Position numbers and translations under genes: made by a program. The notes under the pieces are model-generated. The model saw only the letters and a list, made by a program, of their open reading frames with translations. It made no database searches and had not been told where the DNA came from. Of a stretch of DNA of 64,000 nt, positions 50,209 to 60,051 are shown piece after piece (positions within the stretch are counted from its first letter, which is position 1; each line of letters begins with the position of its first letter). This stretch comes from JABCPE02 sp963516475 (GTDB taxonomy: Bacteria > Bacteroidota > Bacteroidia > Flavobacteriales > Weeksellaceae), in assembly GCA_963516475.1 (NCBI GenBank), contig CAUQBR010000001.1, positions 124,001-188,000 of the forward strand, in the 5' to 3' direction.

Positions 50209-53082
50209 TTAGAATTGAACTTTTAAATTAACGCCAAAACTTCTTGTTGAAGGGAATGCAAAACGAGAAACCCCTTGTGCATTTCCTGTCCCGAAAGAAC
50301 TTGATTCTGGGTCTATGTGAGGTACCTTTGTCCATAAGAACAGATTTCTACCAAATACACCGATATCTATGCTTCTTATGAAATCAACTCCTGCCGGTCG
50401 GAAACTATAACCCAAGCTAATCTCACGAAGTTTCACCCAGTCATTTTTATACACATAAGCCTCTGTTGGAAGTGTATAATAATAATATTGGTCAAGTAGG
50501 GTAGATGTCGTATTCGGTGTCCCTGCAGATGTTACCCCAGGGAAAACGATTGTTCCTCTTTCCCTTTCTAATGTCTTTGCAGATACACCATAATAATCTA
50601 GGAGTTGCTCTGTTCCATTAAACAAATATCCACCTTGTCTAATATCCAATTGAGCCGTAAGATACACCCCTTTATATTTAAAGGTTGTTCCTACACTCCC
50701 TGTCCAGTCTGGCTCCACATGTCCTAGAACTTGACCACTCTGAGTCATTGGTCTACCATTACTTCCCACCAAAATATTTCCATTCGCATCTCTCATGTAG
50801 GCACTACCAACGATAGAACCATATCTTTCACCTTTTACAGCATAGATAGCTGGGTTTCCAGAGAAACCTCCCATATATATTCTATCTGTCTTAGGGTGAG
50901 TTTCTTCCACTAATGAGCGGATTCTACTAAAATTAAAATTAACTTCCCAGTTGAAATCCTTCGTTTTAATAGGTACAACTTTCAGTCCTGCTTCTATACC
51001 TTTAGAAGAAGTTTGTCCTGTATTCTCAATAGATTTAACAGCTCCAGATGCAGGAGAAATTCTAAGCCCGATGATTCCATCTGTATTCTTGTTTTCAAAA
51101 TAGGTAAACTCTAAACCGATTCTATTTCTCAAGAAACGAAGTTCTGTTCCTACCTCATATTCCGTTGTAAATTCTGGTTTCAAATCAGGATCATTCCAAG
51201 TATTTGCAACTGTATATCCTACAAAAGTTCCAAAATCATTATTGAATGGGAATGTAACTCCTGGAACGAATCCATCATCATACTTTGCTTTTTCATATGC
51301 CTGTATCACCAAATATGGGTCTGCATCTCTCGCCGTTCTGGAAATCCCCGCACGCACTTTACCATAGCTTAATATATTCTTATTAATCTTGAATGCATCC
51401 GAGAATACAAAGGAACCACTTACCCCAGGATAAAAATAACTTCTATTATTTTCTGGTAAAGTAGATGCCATTTCATATCTTCCTACTAAGTTCAGGAACA
51501 AATAATTTTTGTAACTCAAAGAAACATCCCCAAAGAAACCAAACAATGTCCTTTTAGTTTCATGATTGTATGGCGGATCAGAAGCCGCAATATTATTCGC
51601 ATTTATCAGACCTGGTGCTGCTAATGCTGTTCCTGTAACAATGCTATTTCTCTGAGTTCTCTTATTATAATCCTGTCCTAAAATCACTATTAATGCTAAG
51701 TTATCATTAATATTGGTATTGATATTTGCCATTAATGTGGAAGTAAGTTCATTTCTCTTTATATCATCATAAGACAAATATCCTTTTGGCTGTGTTCCAG
51801 AATATATATCTTTGAATATCACTCTATTATCAACAAAATAATCATTTCCTAGCCTATAAGTTAATTTTAACCAATTAGTTAAGTCATATCCTAAACTCAA
51901 ACTCGCAATGAAACGGTCGCTAGAAGTTTTAGCAGAACTCTTATAAACAGACCAATATGGGTTGTCAAAACTTCCTCCACGGAAATTGAGCTGTTTCCCT
52001 GTTGCAGGATTAACATAGCCATAACCCTTCAAATCCCAGCTCACAGGAGCATGGAACAAGGAAAAAATAGGGTTGTTTCCATCCTGTCCTGCAAATGGCA
52101 CATTTCCCATCGTTTTATTGTAGGAGATATTTACTCCAGCATTAAATTTCTCTGTAACTTGCGTATTTCCATTAAATCTAAAATTAGTTTTTTCATACTC
52201 TTGATTCGGAACAATGGAAGTCTGCAAGGAATGTCCTGCTGACAAGAATATATTAGATTTATTAAATGAGTGTGATAAGGACACATTGTTATTTCTCGTT
52301 ACTCCTGTCTGTAGAAACTGCTTTCTCGGGTCATAAACAGAGAGCGTAACATTTCTGCCTGCTGCATTACTATATACAGTCTGCCCTTGTATTTTTGGTC
52401 CCCAAGACAAAGGTGTTGCTTCCCCATATACGCCTCTTTCTCCCTGTGCATAAACCGTCTGGAAGTCTGGAAGAACCAAAGCATTATCTACCGCAACCTG
52501 TGTAGAAAGGGTAATTTGTGGCTTTCCTGCTCTTGCTTTTCCTGATTTCGTTGTAATTAGTATAACCCCATTAGAACCTCTATTTCCATAAAGAACAGCT
52601 CCAGCAGCTCCTTTTAGAATGTTAATACTCTCGATATCATCAGGGTTGATATCCGCTGCTCTGTTTGGAGAAGAAATTCCAGTAACGGTGTTTGAGTTCC
52701 CATCATTCGCATTAGTAATAGGCACTCCATCAATCACATACAGAGGCTCGTTAGAATTGGTAAGAGATTTCGCACCTCCCCTTATTACCAATCTACTCCC
52801 AGAACCTGGCGCCCCGCCAGAAGAGATTACCTGAAGTCCTGGCGCCTTACCCGAAAGCGAATTGACTAAATTTTGATTCCCAACTTTTGACAAGTCATCT
52901 CCACCTACTTTCGTGGTTGAATACCCAAGAGATTTATTGTCTCTCTTAATTCCCAAAGCAGTAATTACCACTTCGCCGATTTCCTTGACTTTCGCAGAGT
53001 CTTTCTGTTTTTCCTGTGCGTTTCCAACCACAAAGGAAGAAGAGAGAACAACCGCCAAGACATTTGATGTTAGTTTCTTCAT
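50209..53082 (-). CDS. SusC/RagA-family TonB-dependent outer-membrane transporter
   Basis: TonB-dependent outer-membrane importer of 957 residues. A signal peptide (cleavage near VVGNAQ, about residue 23) is followed almost directly by the plug: EVVITALGIKRDNKSLGYST (about 38-57), ALGIK being the TonB-box-proximal SusC signature, and NSLSGKAPGLQVISSGG (about 84-100). A short DINPDDIESINILKGAAGAV segment (about 148-167) follows. The 22-strand barrel makes up the rest and ends in FGVNLKVQF with a terminal Phe. The N-terminal carboxypeptidase-regulatory-like domain common in SusC proteins is absent. No glycanase or anti-sigma system adjoins the pair. Confidence 0.93.
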   Translation of the reverse strand: MKKLTSNVLAVVLSSSFVVGNAQEKQKDSAKVKEIGEVVITALGIKRDNKSLGYSTTKVGGDDLSKVGNQNLVNSLSGKAPGLQVISSGGAPGSGSRLVIRGGAKSLTNSNEPLYVIDGVPITNANDGNSNTVTGISSPNRAADINPDDIESINILKGAAGAVLYGNRGSNGVILITTKSGKARAGKPQITLSTQVAVDNALVLPDFQTVYAQGERGVYGEATPLSWGPKIQGQTVYSNAAGRNVTLSVYDPRKQFLQTGVTRNNNVSLSHSFNKSNIFLSAGHSLQTSIVPNQEYEKTNFRFNGNTQVTEKFNAGVNISYNKTMGNVPFAGQDGNNPIFSLFHAPVSWDLKGYGYVNPATGKQLNFRGGSFDNPYWSVYKSSAKTSSDRFIASLSLGYDLTNWLKLTYRLGNDYFVDNRVIFKDIYSGTQPKGYLSYDDIKRNELTSTLMANINTNINDNLALIVILGQDYNKRTQRNSIVTGTALAAPGLINANNIAASDPPYNHETKRTLFGFFGDVSLSYKNYLFLNLVGRYEMASTLPENNRSYFYPGVSGSFVFSDAFKINKNILSYGKVRAGISRTARDADPYLVIQAYEKAKYDDGFVPGVTFPFNNDFGTFVGYTVANTWNDPDLKPEFTTEYEVGTELRFLRNRIGLEFTYFENKNTDGIIGLRISPASGAVKSIENTGQTSSKGIEAGLKVVPIKTKDFNWEVNFNFSRIRSLVEETHPKTDRIYMGGFSGNPAIYAVKGERYGSIVGSAYMRDANGNILVGSNGRPMTQSGQVLGHVEPDWTGSVGTTFKYKGVYLTAQLDIRQGGYLFNGTEQLLDYYGVSAKTLERERGTIVFPGVTSAGTPNTTSTLLDQYYYYTLPTEAYVYKNDWVKLREISLGYSFRPAGVDFIRSIDIGVFGRNLFLWTKVPHIDPESSSFGTGNAQGVSRFAFPSTRSFGVNLKVQF

Positions 53083-53162
53083 AATTAAAAGTAGTTTTTA
53101 TTTTTCTTTGGCAATTTTATAACATTTTTTTAATAAAAACAATAGATATGTAAAAAAAATAT

Positions 53163-53170
53163 TAAATTTG
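53163..53170 (+). promoter_or_regulatory. -7 element of rnhB
   Basis: TAAATTTG matches TAnnTTTG, 40 bases before the rnhB ATG at 53211, in the divergent gap with the susC gene. Confidence 0.4.
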
Positions 53171-53210
53171 TACTAAATTTTATTTAAAACTTAATTTTTA
53201 TTGAATATTT

Positions 53211-53813
53211 ATGAATTTAAAGAGTTTTTGGTCTGGAATTTGTATTGAGGCTGGTTGTGATGAAGTAGGAAGAGGCTGTCTGGCAGGTCCTGTAGTCGCT
53301 TCTGCTGTGATTATTGATGAAAAATTTGACCACAATCTCATCAATGATTCTAAAAAACTAACTGCAAAAGTTCGTTTAGAATTAGACCTATACATAAGGG
53401 AAAATGCTGTGGATTTTGCGATTGCAGAAGTTCCGCCTTCTTTCATTGACCAGCATAACATCCTGAATGCGAGTATTCACGCAATGCACTTGGCATTAGA
53501 CCAGCTAAAAACCCGCCCAGAACTGATTTTAGTGGATGGGAATAGGTTTCATCCGTATAATTTCATTCCGCATGAGTGCATTATAAAAGGTGACAGCAAG
53601 ATTCTTTCCATCGCAGCAGCCTCTATTTTAGCTAAAAACTACCGAGACCAGCTTATGCTGAAACTCCACGAAGAATTCCCTGAATACGCCTGGGACAAGA
53701 ATGTAGGCTATCCCACCAAAGCCCATAGAGAGACCATTAAGAAACATGGCGTAACGCCTTATCACAGAATGAGTTTCAAACTTCTAAGCGATTCTGATAA
53801 ATCATCTGAATAA
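53211..53813 (+). CDS. rnhB: Ribonuclease HII
   Basis: Cleaves RNA in RNA-DNA hybrids and removes single ribonucleotides from DNA. The 200-residue protein has EAGCDEVGRGCLAGPVVASA (about 13-32), which includes Asp17, Glu18 and the Gly-Arg-Gly pocket motif. The third acidic residue is in LILVDGNRF (about 105-113), and the fourth lies in the ILAKNYRDQLM (about 140-150) region. C-terminal Tyr/His sequences include YAWDKNVGYPTKAHRE. It diverges from the susC gene and has its own -7 element. Confidence 0.96.
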   Translation: MNLKSFWSGICIEAGCDEVGRGCLAGPVVASAVIIDEKFDHNLINDSKKLTAKVRLELDLYIRENAVDFAIAEVPPSFIDQHNILNASIHAMHLALDQLKTRPELILVDGNRFHPYNFIPHECIIKGDSKILSIAAASILAKNYRDQLMLKLHEEFPEYAWDKNVGYPTKAHRETIKKHGVTPYHRMSFKLLSDSDKSSE

Positions 53814-53865
53814 TTTAATAATTTGCTTAAAAGACTCTTCTATTTCCTTTTTTTAGTTTATTCAT

Positions 53866-53873
53866 TATATTTG
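53866..53873 (+). promoter_or_regulatory. -7 element of the symporter gene
   Basis: TATATTTG matches TAnnTTTG, 19 bases before the ATG at 53893. Confidence 0.5.
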
Positions 53874-53892
53874 CAACAAACAAAAAGTAATA

Positions 53893-55320
53893 ATGAATTC
53901 ATTTATATTTAGATTATTTCCTTTATTGATAATGACTTTTGGAGCTGTTGTCTATGGAATTAACTTTCGTACACCTCTTTCTAAGGAAGTTCTCTCTGGG
54001 ACGCATTTTGTCATCGGTGGAGCTTTTTTATTTTATGCCATTTTGAAAAAAGACCTTACAACTTGGATACTTACCAGCATGATTTTGGGCGTGGTGATAG
54101 GTGTAGAGTTCCCTGGCGTAGCGATGGCTCTCCAACCTCTGAGCAGCGGGTTTATCAAATTAGTAAAAACCATTGTTGGTCCTATTTTGTTTGCAACTCT
54201 CGTTTATGGAATTGCTGGACACTCTGACCTAAAACAAGTAGGAAGAATGGCATGGAAGTCTTTGCTTTATTTCAATGTAGCGACCACTCTCGCTATCCTA
54301 ATAGGTTTGGCAGCCATCAATATTTCAAATGCTGGTGTTGGGATAGATTTGAGCCAATTTCCTCAGCACGACCTGCCTTCTTCTGGTTCTGAAGTCAAAG
54401 AAAATGATTTAAAGGCTTTGAAACAAATTCCTGAGGCTGACCAATGGATATACAAGACCACGGCTTTCTTCCGTGATATTTTTCCTGAAAATATTATAAA
54501 ATCTATCTATGAAAATCAGGTGCTACAAATTGTAGTTTTCTCTGTGGCTTTCGGTATCGGGCTGGCTATGCTGGATGAGAAGAAGAAAAAGCCAATGATA
54601 GATTTTGTAGAAAGTCTAGCGGAAGTGATGTTTAAATACACTAAAATAGTGATGTATTTTGCTCCTGTAGGAGTAGGTGCAGCGATGGCATACACGGTAG
54701 GGCATATGGGAATAGACATTTTAAAATATTTGTTCTTACTCCTGCTGACTCTTTATGCTGCGATATTTGCATTTGTTATGCTGGTATTACTGCCTTTAGC
54801 TATGTATCTGAAAATCCCAATCAAAAATTTTATTTCTGCCATCAAAGAGCCTGTTTCTATCGCCTTTGCTACGACAAGCTCTGATGCTGCCTTACCTAAA
54901 GTAATGAGCAACATGGAAGCCTTTGGCGTGCCTCGTAGAATTGTTTCTTTTGTGGTGCCTACGGGATATAGTTTTAATCTTGACGGAACTGCGCTTTATC
55001 TATCATTAGCATCTATATTCGTGGCTCAAGCCGCTGGGATAGAGATGAGTTTCGGACAGCAGCTGCTGATGTGTCTTACATTAATGATTACAAGTAAGGG
55101 AGTGGCCGCTATACCGAGAGCCTCTCTGATTGTCCTTATCGCTACAGCTGAACAATTTGGGCTTCCGCTGATTATCATCTCAGCTATTTTAGGAATTGAT
55201 GAACTGATGGACATGGGGAGAACCTCTCTGAATGTGATAGGAAACTGTGTAGCATCTGTTTTCATCGCAAAATGGGAAGGAGAATTTGACCAAGAAAAAG
55301 CCGAAAATTATGGAAAATAG
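53893..55320 (+). CDS. Dicarboxylate/amino acid:cation symporter (DAACS family)
   Basis: Inner-membrane secondary transporter of the GltPh/GltP family, 475 residues. It has an extra N-terminal hydrophobic region (about 1-55) before the usual core of eight transmembrane segments and two re-entrant hairpins. Diagnostic stretches are FIKLVKTIVGPILFATLVYG (about 88-107), a serine-rich hairpin 1 with AFATTSSDAALPKVM (about 323-337), the TM7 motif PTGYSFNLDGTALYLSL (about 356-372, including N-x-D-G) and hairpin 2 with TSKGVAAIPRASLIV. The cargo (glutamate, aspartate or C4-dicarboxylate) is not resolved. Its end overlaps the next gene by 11 bases. Confidence 0.93.
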   Translation: MNSFIFRLFPLLIMTFGAVVYGINFRTPLSKEVLSGTHFVIGGAFLFYAILKKDLTTWILTSMILGVVIGVEFPGVAMALQPLSSGFIKLVKTIVGPILFATLVYGIAGHSDLKQVGRMAWKSLLYFNVATTLAILIGLAAINISNAGVGIDLSQFPQHDLPSSGSEVKENDLKALKQIPEADQWIYKTTAFFRDIFPENIIKSIYENQVLQIVVFSVAFGIGLAMLDEKKKKPMIDFVESLAEVMFKYTKIVMYFAPVGVGAAMAYTVGHMGIDILKYLFLLLLTLYAAIFAFVMLVLLPLAMYLKIPIKNFISAIKEPVSIAFATTSSDAALPKVMSNMEAFGVPRRIVSFVVPTGYSFNLDGTALYLSLASIFVAQAAGIEMSFGQQLLMCLTLMITSKGVAAIPRASLIVLIATAEQFGLPLIIISAILGIDELMDMGRTSLNVIGNCVASVFIAKWEGEFDQEKAENYGK

Positions 55321-55807
55321 AAAAAATCAATTGAGAAATATTTTTAGCATTTTGCTCATATCTTTCTCTGTAGGATTGTACGCACAGGATGATTTTTCTT
55401 TTAAAAGGATTATCCTTGACAAAACAGCTATTGGTCTGGATTACAACTATATTGGAAGAAATACACTCGCTGTAGGTATAGATTACAATGCAGGAAGACA
55501 GGACAAATCCATCACAATAGGAGCTTTTGGTCGTTATTTCAGAGGAAAAGACAGCAAAGACCATTTTATCCCAGAACTAAAAGTAGGATACTACGATGGC
55601 GGTGGATATGCTGGTCTAGTGGTTTCTACTAAACATTTCAGCCCTATTGTAGGTTTTTCTTTTTTGAAATTTATGAATGTTTATGGAGGATATTCTATTC
55701 CTTTTGATTCTGAAAAGAACCTAAATGGCTTTTCTATAGGAGTAAGTATCAATATAGGTCTGACCTATATGAGTAAATATTACGATAAATTCGTTTTTAT
55801 GCGATAA
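55310..55807 (+). CDS. Hypothetical secreted protein, possible small beta-barrel
   Basis: A 165-residue protein. The start is placed at MENRKNQL (55310), which gives a normal signal peptide (hydrophobic 11-23, cleavage near LYAQDD); the frame extends further upstream but only into the symporter gene. The mature part is rich in Gly, Tyr and alternating hydrophobic residues (DYNYIGRNTLAVGIDYNAG, GVSINIGLTYM), suggesting beta strands of an outer-membrane-type protein. The family was not recognised. It overlaps the upstream symporter gene and ends at a shared terminator. Confidence 0.7.
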   Translation: MENRKNQLRNIFSILLISFSVGLYAQDDFSFKRIILDKTAIGLDYNYIGRNTLAVGIDYNAGRQDKSITIGAFGRYFRGKDSKDHFIPELKVGYYDGGGYAGLVVSTKHFSPIVGFSFLKFMNVYGGYSIPFDSEKNLNGFSIGVSINIGLTYMSKYYDKFVFMR

Positions 55808-55838
55808 AAAAAACTCCACTAAATGTGGAGTTTTTATT
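55805..55838. terminator. Bidirectional terminator between convergent genes
   Basis: AAAAACTCCAC (55808-55818) and GTGGAGTTTTT (55825-55835) form a perfect 11-bp stem with a 6-base loop. It serves the plus-strand hypothetical gene (stop at 55807) and ftsZ (stop at 55840). Confidence 0.85.
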
Positions 55839-55839
55839 T

Positions 55840-57735
55840 TTAGTCTACATCTTTATTTAAGAATTTATTTCGTCTTACTTCCATTTTTCCTTTGTCATTT
55901 TCGGAAATAAAACTAGATATTTTTTGTTCCCTATCTAATGGATTTTCAAAATCAACATCTATATTTCTTCTTCTAAAAGCAGGAATCATCTCATAGATAT
56001 CTATCTTTTTCTCATCATTTCCTTGAAATCTAGAAGAATTAAACTCTTTTAATTTATTTCTTCTCTCCTGTATTCTGCTATCCTCTTCCGTGCTTCTTTT
56101 TTCGATGATGGTAAATTCCTCTTTCTGCTCTACATTAGGAAAATCATTTTTAGGAGTTTGTGGTTGAGGTTGATTATTAGTTACAGAAACTTTTGGTTGT
56201 TCCTTTTGAGGAGCAGTTTCCTCTCTCATTTCAACTTTGAAATTAATAGGAGCTTCTTTCACTTGAAAAGAAAAATCTTCTTCTTTTGGTTTATCTTCCT
56301 CTAAATCAAATGTAAAAGAAACTGGCTCCAGCTCAGCATAAGAAAATAGATCATATTCTTTCACTGGTTCTTCTTCCGCTTCGAAAAAAGAAGGTTCTTC
56401 TTCCTCTCTGAACTTAAAACCCGTCGCGAAATCGTCCTCTCTTCTCTCCTCTAGTACAGTTGTTTGGTGAAAATCAAACTTTTCTTCCGCTTTTTCTACT
56501 GAAAAACTATTGGTAGGAAAATTAGAATTAGAATTGGTGTTAGAGTTAGAATTATTATCTAAACGAAAAAACTGTCTTTTCTGTTCTTCTCTAACTTCTC
56601 GTCTATTACTTGGTCTGCGAACATCATTCACAGGAGTTTCTTTAACGGGTTGAGATTCTACAACTGGTATATCTGGTTTTTTAATACCTCCATTCAGATC
56701 ATGAATAATACGCTCTGCTGGGATAGCTGTATTCTTCTCATGCTCAGGCGCGAATCCTGTCGCTACCACTAAGACCTTAATAGACTCTCCTAATCCATCC
56801 TCTGTTCCTACCCCGAAAATAACATCCGCCTTGTTTCCTCCTCCCGCTTCATTTTGGATATAACTACTAATGAATTTAATTTCATTCATTTTTGCTTTAT
56901 GCTCTTCTCCACTTAGAATAAGAAGCATTACTTTTTTCGCTCCTGTAATCTTATTATCATTTAACAACGGGGAATCCAGCGCTCTCTTCACTGCATCTTC
57001 TGCCCTATTCTCTCCTGATGCTATTCCTATGGACATCAACGCTGTTCCTGAATTTTCAAGGACAGTTTTAGCATCACGGAAGTCAATATTAACTTTAAAT
57101 GGTGCGGTAATAACCTCAGCCATACCTTTAGCAGCATTGGTCAGCACTTCGTTTGCTTGAGAAAATGCTTCCTCGTAGTCTAAATCAGGATATTGTTCTG
57201 CTAGTCTATCATTATTGATAATAATCAAAGAATCTACATTTTCTCTTAGTTTTTCTAATCCAGAATAAGCCTGTTCTAACCTTCTTTTACCTTCAAAATC
57301 AAAAGGTAAAGTTACAATCGCCACAGTGAGAATACCCAATTCTTTGGCAACCTGAGCAACCACTGGTGCAGCACCCGTACCTGTACCACCACCCATACCC
57401 GCGGTGATAAAGACCATTTTGGTATTATGACCAAGAGCTTCTCTGATATCATCCATACTTTCAATGGCTGCCTTCTCTCCTACTTCAGGGTCTGCCCCTG
57501 CACCAAGTCCTTCTGTTGTTCGCGATCCAAGCTGAACTTTATTAGAAACGGAATGTTCATCCAATGCTTGTGCATCTGTGTTTAGCACGATAAAATCAAC
57601 TCCATGGATCCCCCTTTCGTACATGTGCTGTAGTGCATTATTTCCTCCACCACCTACACCAATCACTTTAATAATAGATGATTTGTCTTTAGGAGCATTG
57701 AACTCTATTCCCATATCTTGATTAAAACCTCCCAT
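55840..57735 (-). CDS. ftsZ: Cell division GTPase FtsZ with extended C-terminal tail
   Basis: Tubulin homologue forming the division ring. The 631-residue protein has the conserved GTPase core (about 10-330) with VIGVGGGGNNALQHM (about 24-38), the G-box GGGTGTGAAP (about 115-124) and NIDFRDAKTVL (about 221-231). A long acidic, Asn/Glu-rich linker follows (about 350-570). The conserved C-terminal peptide appears as YEMIPAFRRRNID (about 580-592) but is followed by about 40 further residues ending KFLNKDVD, rather than being terminal. It is the last gene of the division cluster. Confidence 0.97.
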   Translation of the reverse strand: MGGFNQDMGIEFNAPKDKSSIIKVIGVGGGGNNALQHMYERGIHGVDFIVLNTDAQALDEHSVSNKVQLGSRTTEGLGAGADPEVGEKAAIESMDDIREALGHNTKMVFITAGMGGGTGTGAAPVVAQVAKELGILTVAIVTLPFDFEGKRRLEQAYSGLEKLRENVDSLIIINNDRLAEQYPDLDYEEAFSQANEVLTNAAKGMAEVITAPFKVNIDFRDAKTVLENSGTALMSIGIASGENRAEDAVKRALDSPLLNDNKITGAKKVMLLILSGEEHKAKMNEIKFISSYIQNEAGGGNKADVIFGVGTEDGLGESIKVLVVATGFAPEHEKNTAIPAERIIHDLNGGIKKPDIPVVESQPVKETPVNDVRRPSNRREVREEQKRQFFRLDNNSNSNTNSNSNFPTNSFSVEKAEEKFDFHQTTVLEERREDDFATGFKFREEEEPSFFEAEEEPVKEYDLFSYAELEPVSFTFDLEEDKPKEEDFSFQVKEAPINFKVEMREETAPQKEQPKVSVTNNQPQPQTPKNDFPNVEQKEEFTIIEKRSTEEDSRIQERRNKLKEFNSSRFQGNDEKKIDIYEMIPAFRRRNIDVDFENPLDREQKISSFISENDKGKMEVRRNKFLNKDVD

Positions 57736-57778
57736 ATATTATGCTATCTTTAATATCTTTTCTATATTTTTCTTTTAA

Positions 57779-59164
57779 TTAATTTTCTTCTTCCTCAAAA
57801 AAGTTCTTAAACTTTTTCAAGAAACGCACACTCCATGCTTCTCGTTTATTTTCTTCTTGAACATCTTTTGGCAGTACATTTTCAGTTTGCTTCTCCACAG
57901 GTTTTGGCGCTGCCTCTGTCTCTACTGGTTTGGAAACATCTTCTTTTTTGTCTTGTACTTCTAGATCTTCTCGCTTTTCATTGATTTTGAGGCTTTCCAT
58001 CAGTAATCCAATAGCTGTGGAATACTCTGGACTTCTCAAAAGCTGGTTTTTATCATTAATGATGTACTCATTGGCATAGCCTATTCTACAATCAAATCCT
58101 GTCACATAATTTGCCAACTGACGAAGGTTTTTCAAGTTGGAACCTCCTCCTGTAAGCACCATTCCTGCGATAAGTTTTCTTTTCTGCTCATTGACTCCGT
58201 AGGATTTCATTTCATAAGCTCCATAGGATTTTAATTCATTATTTACCATCTCTAGGATTTCCTCCACTCTTGCACTGATAATACTTGCAAGGGATTTCAA
58301 AGAAATTTCCTTTTCTTCTCTTCCATGAAGCCCTGGTATGGTAACATATGCATTTTCTTTTTCTAATTCAGGAACTGCTGAACCAAAATTTATCTTTAAC
58401 TGCTCTGCGTGTTTTTCTATGATAGAACAACCTTCTTTGATATCTTCTGTGATGATTCCTCCTCCGTAAGGTATAACGCAAGTATGACGGATAATATTAT
58501 CCTTAAAAACAGCTACATCTGTAGTTCCTCCTCCTATATCTACGATAGCAACTCCTGCTTCTTTCTCCTCTTGGGTAAGAACAGCCTCTGCAGATGCTAA
58601 CGGCTCCAAAGTCAAAGCTTCCAGCTCTAAACCTGCTTCTTTGACGCAACGAACCACATTTTTGATGGACGCCATCTGTCCCACTACCACATGAAACTTA
58701 GCTTCTAGACGAGTTCCATGCATACCTATTGGCTCTATAATTTCTTCTTCAGAATCTACTTTATATTCTTGTGGAAGAACATGAATAATCTCTTCACCTG
58801 GATGCACGGCTATTTTCTTAACCTGCTCTTTTAGTTTTGATATATCCACTTCAGTGATATAGGACTCTGGGTCTTGTCTCCCTATATAATCTGTATGCTG
58901 TAAGGAACGGATATGTTTCCCTGCAATACCTACAGTTACTTTTTTGATAGGAACTTTTGCTGACTTTTCTGCCTCGCTGATAGCGGCTTTAATGGAACTA
59001 ATGGTATGAGCGATGTTATGCACTATACCTTTTCTTACACCGAGACTCTTGCTCTTTCCTACTCCCATCACCTCTATCTTCCCATGAGCGCTTCTACGCC
59101 CTACTATGGCTACTATCTTTGTCGTCCCTATATCTAGTCCTACTGAATATTCATTTGCTTCCAT
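57779..59164 (-). CDS. ftsA: Cell division protein FtsA
   Basis: Actin-like membrane tether for FtsZ at mid-cell. The 461-residue protein has the phosphate-1 motif YSVGLDIGTTKIVAIVG (about 6-22), the FtsA 1C domain (about 85-165), the phosphate-2 motif VAIVDIGGGTTDVAVF (about 205-220), and the adenosine motif LTGGGSNLKNL (about 337-347). The C-terminus carries a charged linker and a terminal segment (AWSVRFLKKFKNFFEEEEN) with an amphipathic membrane-targeting helix. It lies 43 bases before ftsZ and 18 after ftsQ. Confidence 0.96.
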   Translation of the reverse strand: MEANEYSVGLDIGTTKIVAIVGRRSAHGKIEVMGVGKSKSLGVRKGIVHNIAHTISSIKAAISEAEKSAKVPIKKVTVGIAGKHIRSLQHTDYIGRQDPESYITEVDISKLKEQVKKIAVHPGEEIIHVLPQEYKVDSEEEIIEPIGMHGTRLEAKFHVVVGQMASIKNVVRCVKEAGLELEALTLEPLASAEAVLTQEEKEAGVAIVDIGGGTTDVAVFKDNIIRHTCVIPYGGGIITEDIKEGCSIIEKHAEQLKINFGSAVPELEKENAYVTIPGLHGREEKEISLKSLASIISARVEEILEMVNNELKSYGAYEMKSYGVNEQKRKLIAGMVLTGGGSNLKNLRQLANYVTGFDCRIGYANEYIINDKNQLLRSPEYSTAIGLLMESLKINEKREDLEVQDKKEDVSKPVETEAAPKPVEKQTENVLPKDVQEENKREAWSVRFLKKFKNFFEEEEN

Positions 59165-59182
59165 CTAATATTCGTGTTTTTA

Positions 59183-60049
59183 CTATTTCTTTTTATCTTT
59201 GTTTTCCTCTGATTTCTCAGATTTTGGTTTTGTTTCTTCTTTTTTGCTTTCAGTGTCAGAGTCTTTCTTTACTTCCTCCTTACTTTTTTCATCAGGTTTA
59301 TAGACTCTTTCTTTGGATTCTTTATCTTCATTTCCCTTTCGCAGAGTAGTCACTATCTGATTATCATATTTCACTGAAATCTTTGAATATTTCATTTGGT
59401 CTTGATAAATCAAATATTTTTCTACAAAAGTCTTAAATCCTTTTATCTTAAATCCTAAATTTTCGAGCCTTCCTAGTTCCACAACATAGTTCCCATCATT
59501 GGTCATCAGATAATAATCATTTCCCTTTTTACTAATCCCAACAAAGAAATTTTTGCTAAAATCATCTCTATTTATGATTTTCACAAGATCGACCAGCATG
59601 GGATATTCCTCTGGATTTACCTTTCCAGAAACCAACATACACTGGTAGGAGTAGTCACCAGACGCAGGGAATTCCACTCCTTTTTCATCTACATAAAAAG
59701 ATTTATCTTTTTTTGAAAGCCGAAAAATAGGAATTCTCTGGCTAATATCCAAATTTAATTGTCCATTTAGTTTCAAGTAAACATTCGCACTATCCACCAT
59801 TGGCATTGCTCTTATCGCCCTTTCCAAGGACAAAATATTCAAATCTTCTATCCTATTTGTCGGATTTTCCCTTCTTATGATTTCTCTGACAATTTTATCA
59901 TTGATAAAAAACACAGGTTCTTTTTGCAACATTTTCACCACGATATCCTCCACAGGTCTATTATTAAACCTTTGTAAAGAAAATCTGAGCAGAAATATCC
60001 AAATTCCCGCCACGAAAATGATTTTCAAAAACCTATACTTCTTTTTCAT
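59183..60049 (-). CDS. ftsQ: Cell division protein FtsQ
   Basis: Single-pass divisome protein with a periplasmic POTRA-type domain. The 288-residue protein has an N-terminal transmembrane helix (about 8-20, FLKIIFVAGIWIFLL) and a periplasmic region of about 200 residues including NILSLERAIRAMPMVDSANVY (positions about 67-88). It ends in a strongly charged Lys/Glu tail (about 235-288) that is longer than in Proteobacteria. Identification rests on the topology plus the position between murC and ftsA, as divergent FtsQ proteins are weakly conserved. It is two bases from murC. Confidence 0.88.
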   Translation of the reverse strand: MKKKYRFLKIIFVAGIWIFLLRFSLQRFNNRPVEDIVVKMLQKEPVFFINDKIVREIIRRENPTNRIEDLNILSLERAIRAMPMVDSANVYLKLNGQLNLDISQRIPIFRLSKKDKSFYVDEKGVEFPASGDYSYQCMLVSGKVNPEEYPMLVDLVKIINRDDFSKNFFVGISKKGNDYYLMTNDGNYVVELGRLENLGFKIKGFKTFVEKYLIYQDQMKYSKISVKYDNQIVTTLRKGNEDKESKERVYKPDEKSKEEVKKDSDTESKKEETKPKSEKSEENKDKKK

Positions 60050-60051
60050 TC

